The notes under the pieces were generated by a model. The model was not told where the DNA came from. It searched no databases and saw only the letters and a list, made by a program, of their open reading frames with translations. Positions 34,901 to 47,439 of a DNA stretch of 64,000 nucleotides are shown piece after piece. The stretch's first letter is position 1. Each line of letters opens with the position of its first letter. The position numbers and the translations under genes were made by a program. Source of the stretch: Adineta steineri (taxonomy: Eukaryota > Rotifera > Eurotatoria > Adinetida > Adinetidae). Location of the stretch: the NCBI GenBank assembly GCA_905250115.1, contig CAJNOI010000227.1, positions 26,567-90,566 on the forward strand. The letters are read 5' to 3'.

Positions 34901-37900
34901 AAAATCAACTTCTGAACAGAAAAATCGAAAAGTCTCCTTTTTTCTCTTAGACATTTCGATAGATATTACAAAGTTTGCTCTAGACTAATAGGCACCTTTT
35001 ATGATAGCACCTTCAGATTTTAGTTACCCTGAGAGAGGGAAATAATATTTTGTATCAAACAAGATGGGCAAAAGCAGGGAGAATAGGACATGTATCGCTT
35101 CCATTTGACTCTAACTTTTGGAAAGAATATTCCTTTTGAATAAATTTTTTCAGTAAAAGCATATGTAAAAACGTTGGCACTTTCAGCTGTCGCTTAGTTA
35201 AAATAAATTAATTCTGAAATAATTAGTCAATTTTTCTCTTTAACGATATATGTAAAAGATCTAAAAATTTTGGAATAGACTCTGAAGTACCAGCCACACC
35301 TATGCTAAAACTTTTCCTCATAGAATTGGATTTTCTAAGGTTCCAAAAAGCTCCAAAATGAAAATGTTTTTGTCTTATCATTATCTCAACGTTCCGCGAA
35401 AAGATTTGTATCTTTTCGAATTGGTCTGCTACTTTTCATTCAGTTATCACAGCAGATTTCGTTTCGTATGTTTGTATTCTGTCACGTCGCTAAGGAACCG
35501 TTAATCAATTTTTTTAATCTGTGCATGCTCGAAGAAAACTTTCAACAGTATTTTTAAAGGTCTCGCCATTGTCTATGAACTCTGCTATTTAGCTTCCAAA
35601 ATGGCATTCTTAATCTGAAATTTTTCGTAATTTACGATCCGAAAGAAGTATTTGCGTGAGGTAAAAGTTGTTTTTCATTATTAGCAGTTCACATTCTGTC
35701 GGATGATTTAAAAAAAGGGAAAAGAGGATTCTACTCGGTATTTATGAAGATCGATTTTTCGCTTATTTCTGAACTATCGATTTCTCGATACCGTACTTCG
35801 CACCGCATTTCGCATACGAGTTTTGGCTTGTTTGCCATCTTCTTTTAATTTGTTTTTCTTTGATTTTAGTTTGGATTTCTGGCTGACTTTTGTTCGCTTT
35901 CCGAAAACATAGTCCTGCAATCTCTAGTTGATCTTGACAGTGATCAGTTAGTTACTGTTCAGCTGCTTTCAGAGTATCAGTTACAAGCTCAAGTTAATGC
36001 AACTATTCAGCAGCTTCGAAACAGTACATCTGTTCAATTCAACTCACCACTGACTTATCTTCGGGAAATGCAACTATCGAACTCATTGGTTTCGGCTTTC
36101 AATACGCATACGCTGGTCACGTCATCTTGTCCCTCATACTATTGCGGTATACGTTTTATGGCGCAACTATACAGTCCCTCTTCACAAAGTTATTGTCCAC
36201 TACAAATGATAATCTATCCAGCTGGTTTCTACTTCTTTACATATGGTTTTTTTGATTTCACTCGTCCTTCTATCTCCATTCGCTCTTGGCGTTCTGTAAC
36301 AGTTGATGGATTCTTTGCAGCGTGCATTCCGCTCGAAGCACTTCTTGTAAGTACACTCGATTGTTTGTACTATGTCAAATGTCTTGAAAACCTACCTAAC
36401 TATTTTCCAGCTCTTAATCAAGTATGTATGATTCTATTTGAATTGTTTTATAAATTCTTTTTGTCTAGATAAACATCAGCTGGTCAAATTCTGTTTTATC
36501 TGGACATATACCGGGTGTTTCTGTCAATGATCACTTAAATAATCTGTTCGTTGATGAATGGCTAACGATGATCAACTATTCCAAATATTTTTCCTTATGT
36601 GCTCCGTCATTTTGCACGTATAGTACAACGGATTTTATCAATTTTTCTTATGCAGTCACTCTTTCGATCAGTCTTTATGGTGGTCTGATTATCATACTAC
36701 GTTTAATATCAATTTTTCTCATCAAAATGTTATTTAAATTTAAACATCGTTCAGCAAATATTCGTTTTGACTTAGGTATTTGTTGATCATAATTAAAACT
36801 CTTATTTTGAATTCATTTCATATTTGTGATTTCTAGTGCATGTTGTTGCATATATTCGTAACCTTGTATTATGGGTAAAACAACTGAATTTGTTTAAATC
36901 AGCTAATAATCGATCAGCAGATAATATTAAACAACAACGTATTACAACGCGTCTTTATTTGATTTTGTTTTCGGGTATGATTGTTTTTTTTTGCAAACAT
37001 TCCTCTCGTCATTATTCTCGAAAATAAGTATGCTTCGTAATAAATTTGATAACTTCATAATGTAAGGAACCAATGATACAAATTTTCCCTATTTTGAAAA
37101 TAGATTATGGGCATCAAGTGATAGTGTACTAAATCTTGTACTTATAATTAACCAAAAGCTCTATCATCGGTAAAGAAGTATATAGCGATAAAGACAAAGT
37201 TTTAGTTTTATTTTGATAAATATTCAAAATAGGCTCCATGATGATTTAAACAAGGTACTATTCTTTTTAATAACTTCCCATAAGTATTTTGAAACTATTC
37301 TTCTGCAATACTTTTTTCATTACCTTGGAAATCATACGAGTCAATGATTTGTCATTTGCTTGGCCAATTAAATTAGCTTAGATGTACACATTCAGCCAAT
37401 AAGTCCACGGTATCAGATTAAGTGAGTATGGCTCACAGGACATTATACAGAGACCTTTTCCTGTCAAAGAACAAACAATATCTGAATAAGTATGAGATCG
37501 AGTATTGTCTTGCAGAATTCGTATACCCTTTGAATCTGATGATTTTCTTTGCTTCCATATTTCTATCGGAACAGCACCTATAAGCACAGGAGTGTTTGTT
37601 TTAAAGGATATAAAACACGGTTTGGTTCAAACTGAGTTGAGTAACAATAGTAGTTCGTGATTCATCTTCGATAGCCTAGCTGGTGCTTATAGATCTGTGA
37701 CAAATCTACCTGTAATAAATTCATGGTTCATCATCTGTTTTAACGTCATATAATCACTCGGAACCATCACAAAATATAATTAGCTATGTTGAGCATGTGG
37801 ATGTGAAGATGTTTGATTTATTGTTCATTCACGCTTACACCTTCACTCTATCTATGAAACTGATTCAGCTTTGAGACTCAAAAAGATCGCTCTTTCTTGT

Positions 37901-40900
37901 ACATTATCCTTAAATGCAAGATCTTTATATGACATAGCTAACTATTCCTATTAGCTCATATATTTATTTTTCTCTTTGTGTCTCTAGGCTGTTTTCTCGT
38001 TCTTCTCCTATTCAATTCGCTAAATACTCAAACGATGACCATGACTTTCTCAAATCCTCCATTAAATACGTACAAACATTTATATGATCTATACCAAGAT
38101 ACACTCAAATGTCCATGTTCAAATATGGTAATGCCTTATCATACAATCGTCTCCATGTCCCCAACTTTTCATCAAGTTTGTTCCAGTAGTTTCGTCACTG
38201 ATACCTGGATTTCTGCGGCTTCTAGTGATGGCATTGCTAATAATCCCAATGATTGGCGTCTTATAGCTGGCATACAATTTCGATTGTTATCAAGCCTTTG
38301 TAAATTAGTTCAGACAACAGTCAATGATGCTATCAACTACTTTGTTGCACAATCGTTTATCACTTCAAATCTCCTGAACGAAGATGAATTCAATGCTCAG
38401 TTAAATGAAACTATTAGCCAATTAATTGAATCAACAAACATTCGTCATAAAAAAATCATTAATACCATGAAACTGTTCATGGAAGTTGATCAGCCTTTTG
38501 GAGGGGTCTACGGGGACGATTATCAAAGTACCAACGCACGACTATGGCTCAATTACTACACAAATGAAACAAACGAGTCACAATTTCCACAAGTATGTCT
38601 TTCTACAATATAAAAAACAGAAACTTCTTCGGCTTCCTCTCTATTCTGAGTATTAAGGAGAATATCCATGATGCTGTCGTGTAGTTGAAGACTCGTCAAA
38701 ATTTGATTTTAGATTTGACATTCTCATCTTGTTCAGTATCATCCACTCAGAAAACTGGCGGTTTAAAGAACTCATTTTTTGATAAAAATGGTTCTGAAAC
38801 CGCTTTTGGAAACCTTTTTCCTTGTTCTGAACCATTTTCCAGAAGTTCTGTCATCGGGGTACACTGCAAAACCTTTTTATCGAGAAGTGGATTCGACAAT
38901 ACGGCGTCTTTTTCAGAGTGAAATCAATAAATTCTGTCTCTTAGCATATTCTGTGAAGTTGACTTAAAGTTAACCGAATTCGACTTTCGAACAATCACGA
39001 GCGTATATGAAGAATATTATCCAAAATCGACTGTACAAATATGAGTTTTTTTGGATAATAAAAAGTTAAAGAAATCTTTTGTGTTATATATGAAATGATA
39101 GAGCACGACATGCTGGGCAAAATTATTTATTCCTCACTGTATTTGTATGGACTAATGTACAAGTATTTGTCAAGTACTATTGCATATCGACTATTTTTCG
39201 AGTGAAAAGTGTGGCAATTTTTTAGTGTATGGAATGCCATTCGCTTATTTCTTGAGATATCGGACTGAGTTTTACACACGTTCTACAACTTTTTGTATTC
39301 TACGAAATAGTAAAAGAGAAATTTTTGAATGATGTCAAAATATGGTTTACATTACCATGATAATTAATGATTTTTCAATAAGCATCGATTGGTCGAGTCA
39401 CACGTGCCATAGCATTTCATCTTTTAAAGTTTTAAATATGAATAGTTAATTGATTTTTAAATGAAGAGACATTTCTTGACTTATAACCCTCTTATTAAAC
39501 GACCTAGAGGAATTAATTTATAGACAGTCTGTATAGCGCGTTTTATTTTACATTTTTTATATAGAGACAATTCTACAATGCCATCGATGAGTATGAAGTT
39601 TTTTATCACACAGATAGCGCAAGAAACGCGAGACATCAAATAGTTGCTTCTCAACATTTCAGATTACATTCAAGTTAAATCTTATGTTGTTGATTAGTAT
39701 AGTTATTAACTAAAATTTCATATTGTACTATGAAGATTTAGAACTACTCTTTGTATTATAATCAAATGAATAAAAATCATTCAATAGAAAAAAGTACTGG
39801 AACAGTTTTCTCTTAAATCAGACATTAACTTTTGTTCAAACGAAAATAGTGCCATTAGACAGCGTATAAAAAAATTGAGTGTGCTCGTCGTATTTTTTTG
39901 TAAGACTTATTCTATTGTTCTTTATAATTAACAAAGCAAATGCAGCTTCTTGTGATTTAAAATAGTCTATGAACAATTTCTTAATAACACTACGATTTTC
40001 CTGCACAAAACCGTTTTCCGAAAACTGTCTATTTCGTTTATTTTCGATAATGAAAATACGTCGGATACACTCGTTTTTTTATGCGCTATCTAATAGTACT
40101 ATTTTCATTTATATAAAAGTTAACAGATGAGTTCAGCAAAAACTGTTTCAGAACTTTTTTCTACTGAATGATTTTTGTTCGTTTCATTATATTGCAACGA
40201 GTTGTTTTGCATCTGCATAGTATAATATGAAACCGAAGTTGATAACTACATTAACGACCGACATAAGGTTTAACTTGAATGTACTCTGAAATTTTGAGAA
40301 GCAATTATTTAATGTCTCAAAATATTTTGTGCTAACTGTACAAAATGAGTAAGACTTTCTGATCCATTTATTCTCACTTTTTTTCAAGCTGAAATTCATC
40401 CTCTCTGGCCTATTCAACTCAACATTCGGTGATTGTATTTGTGCTACTAATTTTTATTGTCAAGCACCATCTAAAATCTATGATTTAAAACCATACGAGG
40501 GTATTGAATTAACTACGAATGTGCTTTATTCCATACCAGGCATGTTTGCAAGTTGCTTTCCTGTTGATTCACTTTTTTACTCAACACTCGAATGTTTTTA
40601 TTCGAGTTCGAATTGTCTACCAATTCTATTGAACTATATGAAACAGACTTCATTAGGCAGTGATTTTACAAGCCAAGCCCTCATTTATGATCCAGTTTCT
40701 AGTCGGTTTCCCCCGAATACCACGGTTTCAGCGATTAATGAAGAATTAATGGTCGAAAAGTGGAATATTTCCTATTCGTTCAATATATATTATGAAAAAT
40801 GTTTACCATCCTATTGTACTTATTCTTATAAAGCACATACAGATAATTTCCTTGGTATACTAGTAACAATGATATCTATGATTGGTGGTCTTACTGTAGT

Positions 40901-43900
40901 GTTACACCTAATCACACCTCAACTCGTCAAATTCGTCTATTACATGCTTAGACCAACTGTCCAAAGACAAGAACAAGGTAATCGTGTATGAAATGTCTTC
41001 ATAAATCATTGATTGATGCCTGTTATATGATGATCTACTTCATGTGTAATCATCGTAGCATAGAAATAAATCAGGAATAAATTTAGGACTTTCGAAATAC
41101 CATCGGAAAGATTCTCATTCACAAAAACTCTTAAATGAACGGCGAGAAGTTATTTTTTTATTGATCAAAAAAGTTGCTTCTGTTGAAAAGTTAATCAGCG
41201 ATCCTATTAGTTCTAGCTGTATATTGTTTTATATGCCGTTTTTTATCTAATCAGTTGTGCTTCTTTTCTATCCATTGACGTAAATCAGATCATCTGTGTA
41301 GTGTCATAAATAGAGACAGTATTCAAGACCAAAAATTCAAACTAATTTCTCAAAATAGTGTACAGCATGTAGAAAAAAACACATTAATTGAAAAAATAAT
41401 GTTTCATCGAGAAATCAGACTAGTTTATAACAAATATAGTCAAATAAAATCGGTTTTTTTAATTTAATCCATCAAAGAAATCCATATCCAATTTGAATTT
41501 TCCACCTCAAAATACGACCGGAGACCGTTTTATGGAAACTAGTTTGTTATTGTATCCACGTCTACATGTAGAGTTTTTGAGAGAAATGAACTAATAATAT
41601 CAATGGATTCCTCGATTTCAATTATTTTCGATCAAACTCTATAGACAAGCTATTATTGTTTTCTTAATAGAAGATTTTTTAGCTGATATTTGTTTTTACT
41701 TTTGATCCGCGACAAACACAAACAAAGTATTTTAGTAATGTTCGAATTACCTTTCTTCAGTTAAGGGAATACAAAGAGAAAAAGAAACATATTTTCAGTA
41801 TTTGTTTTGTTCATCTTGTAAATTGTTACTAAATGTAAATATATTCTTTGTTTTATTAGATGCAGCTCGAGTGAATATATTCAAACGTCTGCCATTGATA
41901 CTGAAGAATATGTTTTTATCTTTATATTCACTATTAATTAATCTTAATATATTTCCACGACGAGTTTTTCCCACTGATATTGATCAAATGACATTCAAAC
42001 GTCTTGGTCAATGGTCAACGCGTCTCTACATTGGTTTTCTCGTCACAAGTGTTGCACTGATCATGTTCTATGTTGTAATTTGGCCACAAACTCTAACAAA
42101 AACTGTCAACAAACCATCTCTTCATACCTACAACGATCTTATCAATGATCATCCCAATACACTTCAATGTCCTTGTACGTTCATTTCATCGATGTATAAA
42201 CAACTTATCAAAATAGAACCAGTGTTTCATCAGGTAAGAAAATGAACATATGGTCATTTTATTGTAATGGGAAGCCAACTTGAATTTCGACAGATTACGC
42301 ACGCGAAAGAAAATATATCGATCATTATTGCATAGCAAAATGATTGGTTATTTAAACTATGATCTTGATTGAGTTCATCATAGATAATTAGGAAAAACTT
42401 CTGTTGCTTCATCAATTCTATATTTATCAGTTTAACAAATCAATAAAACAGAATTAAATACTCAGAATGAAACGATAGCAAATAAAACAGGGGTGATAAG
42501 CAAAAACTAAGAGATATAACGTTTATTGAGAAAATAAAGACAATAGCCTTACTTTATGCGAACATATGTCAAAATAATCTTCTCGAAGTCAAAACCTGAA
42601 TCACAAAAGAAAAGAAGTCAATGCGATCAAAAGAGAGCCATCATCGTGATGGCGTGAGTGTTGGGTGGGTGAGGGCGAGGAGTGAAGACATCCACCTCCA
42701 TATCCACACCCTAACCTTTACAGAATGATTCAACCTAGAAGTTTTATAATGCAATTTACTGATTTGATGTATTATAAGGGACCCATACCCAGTCGATGGC
42801 ATCTCTTCGATTCGCTAATCCTGCCTGATCTACTTCCCGCACCATATATAGATTTAGCTTAATCTATAGTACCATTATTCCTTTTTCAAATTCCTTTTAG
42901 AAATAATAAAGATTAAGAACAAATACGACGTCTGTTATATAAAATCAATCACTCACTATTAAGTATTTTTCAGAACATTTTGATTCAGACTGTTTGATAA
43001 TCTTTTCATCGTTCAAGTCTTAACAGATCACTGAACAGAGGCATCTATATAACTTGTTGAGATTTTCCATTAATACAACCATTAGGCAATGTCATCTTTG
43101 CAGCGCCTCGTCGATCGTCTGTGTTCCCACGAGCTGCCATTCCCGACGTTTCAATTAATTTCAAACTATCTATCAAATGACTTACATCTTGATTTCCAAA
43201 ACTAAGTACGATCTCTGACAAATTGACTCCATAGTGGATCTTGCCGTCTCGAAAATGTTTATTTAAACTTGATAAAAACATAACATCAGTTACAAATAAG
43301 ATCCCGTCTACTGTCTCCTCGATAGACTTGATCCTGGGAACAAAATATTGATTTATAAAAAGTTGAATATACTATTTACGAACTATTACACTAATTTTGA
43401 CTTCTTTCAGAATGTTATTGTAGTCATCTGAAAACACACTTACAAGAATACGAACACATTTTTTCTCACTTTATTTCTCTTCACTCTAAAGCACATTGTT
43501 GTTTTCTCAAAAAAGCGCGGTTTGTGTGCACTCGAGCTATGCTGGTGCACACTATGATTAGAGATACTATAAAACAGTCTAACATATAAAATAGAACAAC
43601 ATGCTCTTCTTTGATCGTCGACATCCCATTGAAGTTCCTCTCTCGATTCACTGCTCAAGTAACGGTACAATCCAACCGCATTTTTAGATTTGTTGCTTAT
43701 ACATTAGATCAAAAAAAAGTATTTAGTTCTTTTGTATTTTACGTCATAAATTTGACGCAGAATTTAGTTTTATTGTTTTCAGTCCACCAAAGATCAAATA
43801 GGTAGTGAATATTCTGTTGACAGACAATCTTTATTTGTTCATTCACTCTGGATATATTTTTCAAAGATGATACCCTTCGATGAATTTTATCAATTTATAT

Positions 43901-45123
43901 TTTTTCTTTCAAACAAGACAAACGATTTTTTTCTGTCAGTTACAATAAACAGGATGATCCCTTACTAAAAGAGAAAAGTATGTCATTGATTATAGCTTTG
44001 TTAGCAGATTTGTATACAATGATAAGAAATAAAAATAAATTCCATTTTTTCTTTTGATTAATTATAGATTTGTTCAAGTCCATTTGCCTCGGATGAATGG
44101 CGAAGAAATGTTACAGCTAATATTCCATCAGACTTATTTCCCTATGCTCTGACAGATTATCATCGATTTTTCTCAGCTCATTTTCATTTCCTCACTGAAT
44201 TATGTCAAACTTCTATGCAATTGATCAATACTTCTGTCAATCAATTTCTTTCTTCACTATGGGCCAGTGCTCAACTCCTACCACAAACAACTTTTCATAC
44301 ACGCATTGATCTGCTCATTGAACAGAATAAATTAGATGCCCCTAAATTATTCTCACGAGTTTTCTCTTTACTTCGAAGTACGAATCATAGAAATGCATTC
44401 ATGTCAGCCTATGGAACCAACTACGATTATATTCTTAATCGATATGACGCGGGCTTATTTACTCTTTCGCGTACTCAAGCAAAGATCTATAACGGTAACT
44501 GTTCATGTGCATTAAACTCAAGCTGTACAATACAAGCTCATTTCATCAAAATGAATTCATCTGACACTGTTCCAATCAAAGGTTTGAAAATGGGTTGTAC
44601 ACCAAGTGAATCATTTCTTGCTTCTACTCTTGAATGCTTCTATGATCCTACGTGTATTGATCTCATTTATGAACAGATGAATTATCCAAATAACAATAAT
44701 TCTATTCCTCTTTCTATACCTATGAATCAATTCTCAGTCAATACTACCATGATCGATCTCATCAATAACTTATTTGTTCAGGATTGGTTAACAACAATAA
44801 ATTACTCATCATACTTTGAACAATGTTCGCCATATATGTGTTCCTATACTTATGTCGAAAAGATTAACTTAATCTACATGATAACTCTTCTACTGAGTCT
44901 TTACGGTGGTCTGACAATCGTTTTCAAATGGATTTGTCCATTAATAGTTCAACTTGTGTTCAAATTATTTTACTGTTGGAAAAAGAAGAGAAATATTGTC
45001 GTTCCTGAAAGCACTATTGAAATGTCAACTGTTCAAACTAATATAACATCATCTGATTTTACAAGTGATCGCAACCGCACAACTGATTTAGAATCAATAC
45101 CTACGGTCCTGACATATCAGTAA
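31924..45123 (+). CDS. Three-module transmembrane protein, six membrane spans, 1359 residues
   Basis: Nine exons: 31924-32089, 34459-34751, 35870-36421, 36469-36775, 36837-36974, 37988-38592, 40389-40977, 41860-42233, 44068-45123. All have GT/AG borders and every phase fits. Each module has a first membrane span after a TTRLYL-like motif (about residues 46-68, 478-498, 937-958), a P-S/P-L motif, a CPC motif (97-99, 527-529, 987-989), HPLCSS, HQVCSS or HQICSS plus a Trp, a Cys-rich ectodomain with a CxPxExLLxSTLECFY-like motif, a CxPxxCxYxY motif, and a last span with a GG turn (SLYGGL) at about 396-425, 840-868 and 1276-1306. The tail of 43 residues is Ser/Thr-rich. Single-module relatives are a bdelloid family of unknown function. 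The two-span, Cys-rich layout recalls DEG/ENaC or P2X subunits; sequence homology is not shown. Introns range from 47 to 2369 bases. An upstream exon cannot be excluded, since an acceptor-like TTTTTTTTTAG precedes the ATG by 14 bases. Confidence 0.8.
32090..34458 (+). other. Large intron 1 of the three-module gene
   Basis: 2369 bases between a GTAAGT donor and a TTTATAG acceptor. It contains one copy of the dispersed CGTTACTTG motif (33218-33266) and a more GC-rich stretch at 32985-33070 of unknown origin. Short hairpins occur at 33590-33735. No gene was recognised in it. Confidence 0.55.
37200..37740 (-). pseudogene. mariner/Tc1-type transposase remnant in intron 5
   Basis: On the minus strand the frame reads TNTPVLIGAVPIEIW, then ILQDNTRSHTYSD, then SCEPYSLNLIPWTYWL, and after a frame break KLLKRIVPCLNHHGAYFEYL and a stop. 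The order and spacing match the C-terminal half of mariner transposases: the HDNARPH block with the second catalytic Asp, then PPYSPDLxPxDYxLF with the third. Here LQDN keeps the Asp, and the last acidic position reads WTYW, so a catalytic residue is replaced. At least two frame interruptions are seen and the N-terminal half was not found. It lies wholly inside intron 5 of the three-module gene and is therefore a neutral passenger. Confidence 0.7.
39798..40152. mobile_element. Foldback element inside intron 6
   Basis: Arms at 39798-39900 and 40045-40152 pair: AACTTTTGTTCAAACGAAAA with its inverse near 40105, and CATTAGACAGCGTATAAAAA with the inverse of TTTTTTATGCGCTATCTAAT. It ends about 235 bases before the exon 7 acceptor at 40388. 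Confidence 0.6.
42234..44067. other. Intron 8 with possible minus-strand coding relic
   Basis: Within this 1834-base intron the minus strand has an open stretch of about 98 codons (about 43045-43335) after an acceptor-like TTTTGTTCCCAG: IKSIEETVDGILFVTDV, then HYGVNLSEIVLSFGNQD, then DDRRGAAKMTLPNG. A second open stretch (LYRYLSSESREELQWDVDD) lies at about 43570-43670. Their composition is unlike the AT-rich surroundings, but no phase-consistent join was found and no family was recognised. A GTGGGTGAG-type array lies at 42645-42720. Confidence 0.3.
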
Positions 45124-45171
45124 GGTCATTTTATTATAATTTAAACTATAATCTGTAGTTATAATTCTAAG

Positions 45172-45309
45172 GGCAAATTTACGGGAGAAAGTGCAATGCT
45201 TTCGTAAGATCGTTAATTATTTGATATTGTTTGCAATTTTGATAATGGCCATTATTATCTTCTCTATGTATCTCATTCAAGAAAGAAATGATCAAGATAA
45301 ATTAACAGG
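45172..45309 (+). CDS. Orphan membrane-span exon after the three-module gene
   Basis: Following an AG at 45170-45171 a frame reads LREKVQCFRKIVNYLILFAI and LIMAIIIFSMYLIQERNDQD and ends at a GTACAG donor in phase 1. Its layout (basic amphipathic stretch followed by one membrane span, phase-1 donor) mirrors the linker exons that open modules 2 and 3 of the neighbouring gene. No continuing exon was found before 47 kb, so it is either a relic of a fourth module or the first exon of a lost paralogue. Confidence 0.3.
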
Positions 45310-47430
45310 TACAGTGCTCTTTGTTTTACAACGAAATTTTCGATAGTTCAGTTAGTCACTTTATTTATAAAATTCAACAGTTTCATCTGCTTTCGATTGC
45401 AGAATTTTTCGTTCTAACAGAACAACATTAGAGATGCATCAATTCTTGATTTTTCACACAAAAGATCGATCATTTACCGTACTTAGAACTGTCAGCCCTG
45501 ACTGATTCTTTGATTAAGGCTGTCCCAGTTTTAACACTCTATACTAGTACAATTACCATATTTTAAGAAATGCGATTAAAAACTACAGGAATTAACCGAA
45601 ATTGGCGAGAAATCTTCATTTGTCAGCTAACTCCGATCGATTCTTAAACGTCCTTGTCATATTCCATCAGATACGACAGTTGTATCAACTAAAACGATCA
45701 AAGTCGAGTCAGTTTTGATCTAAGAATTAGTCAGAACTGATGGCTCTAGGTATCACAAATGAGCGATATTTAGTGTGAAAAGAGGAAAGTTGATGCATTC
45801 TCACTTGAAATGCAACAGACACTGCTTCGAATCTGGAATTCAGTTTCCAAATTTGGCTATGTCAATTCTGCTCAGTGTAAAAAAAACAGAAAAATGCTTT
45901 TATTGAAAATTGTTTGGAAACATCTTTAACAGAGAGTCATTCGAAGTACGGAATTATAAAATGATTTCAATAGCATATAATAAAAAAAATGAAATCTTGT
46001 AACGTACTATTAAATAGAGAAGAGTTAGAGAGATTTGTTTAAACTAGCTGAAGTACAGATTATATCATTAAAATGTAATGGTTTTAGTCTTATTCAATCA
46101 TTGTTACCATTAAATATATCTAAAGAAAACCATTGATAGATAGCATAGCTAAACTTTAATTTGTACATTGAGCATGCTCAGTCAATTTTGATAAATCTTA
46201 AAATTTCCATTATTCTGATCTGAAAATGAATGGTATATTTTCCGAGTGAAGATATTTTGAAACTGAGATTTCTTAAGCGTATGATGATATTTCCTGATTG
46301 AAGCTTAGTGTAAAAATGTCAATTGATATGACTTTTGATTATGATAATTATCACGGCAGTCTTTCTATTTTTCTAAAGTGGAAATGCTACCATCGACTAT
46401 TCATCAGTACAAATAAAGCTTTTGATTTATTGGCGTTGACTCATTCCTATCGGAGAAATACGAATAACTATCACGTGTAATTACGATTTCTTCTCTTCAG
46501 AAATTTGAATATTCTTTAAAAGTTTCTCTCTTGATATGAGATATTTGTTTTCTTTATATTATTCTTTAGGAAAAAACTTTTCAAAACACTTTTTTCAATA
46601 GTATATCTACCTGTCTTTCATCAGGGATCTTTATTTTCTAGTTTTAAATTTTTTCTTCACATTTCTAATGTTTTATCAATAAAATATCGAAGTTTTTCGA
46701 CATTCTTTCTGCAGATTGATAGTCAAATGCTATATATAAGATGAATGTATTCAGATAAATAGTCTCATAGAGGAGTATGTGAGTACGGATACAAATTTTA
46801 TTTAGGAAATGAATGACATCTCATCAAGTAAAAAAATGTTGGTGTAACTCACGTGTCGACATGTAATAACATGTATTTACATACGAGGTGTACATAATCA
46901 TTGGGCTCTCACGGACAACCCACGGTTGTAAATGGTACTTCAAAGTAAAATACAACAAATTAAGGCCCATCAAAAGCTGGATCTAAGAATGTAATTAAAA
47001 GAAGCAGGGACTACACTATACGAGTTCGTTTGGACGTAAAAAAAGACAAAGATTTTACAATATCTAATCTGTCATAGGCCTATTATGTCCTTTCTCTAAT
47101 TTGAAATATAGATCATAGATTTGTCAATTTATCAGAAATATAAACTTCTTAAAAATATACGTGTTGTGGGCCGTCGATTATCTCTCATTCCTTTGTTGTT
47201 GCTTTTCTCTTTTTTCCCTTGGATATATGTGATATCATATTGGTACTTCGTCATTATTTTCTTTTGTTATTACCTCGATGATCTATCTATCGATTCACCA
47301 AATATATATACGTGTGCTTTCTCGTATACAGTTAGATTCGTTTGAGCGAGATACAAGCCGCCCGCCCCATCTCATATTTCTCGTTCGCCTCGATTTATTC
47401 TAAATAAAGATTTGAAAAGTATATACATAC
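45310..47430. other. Gene-free stretch
   Basis: A weak foldback lies at about 45485-45765 (CCCTGACTGATTCTTTGAT against the inverse of AAGAATTAGTCAGAACTGAT). The rest is AT-rich without supported genes. Confidence 0.4.
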
Positions 47431-47439
47431 TATTTATTT

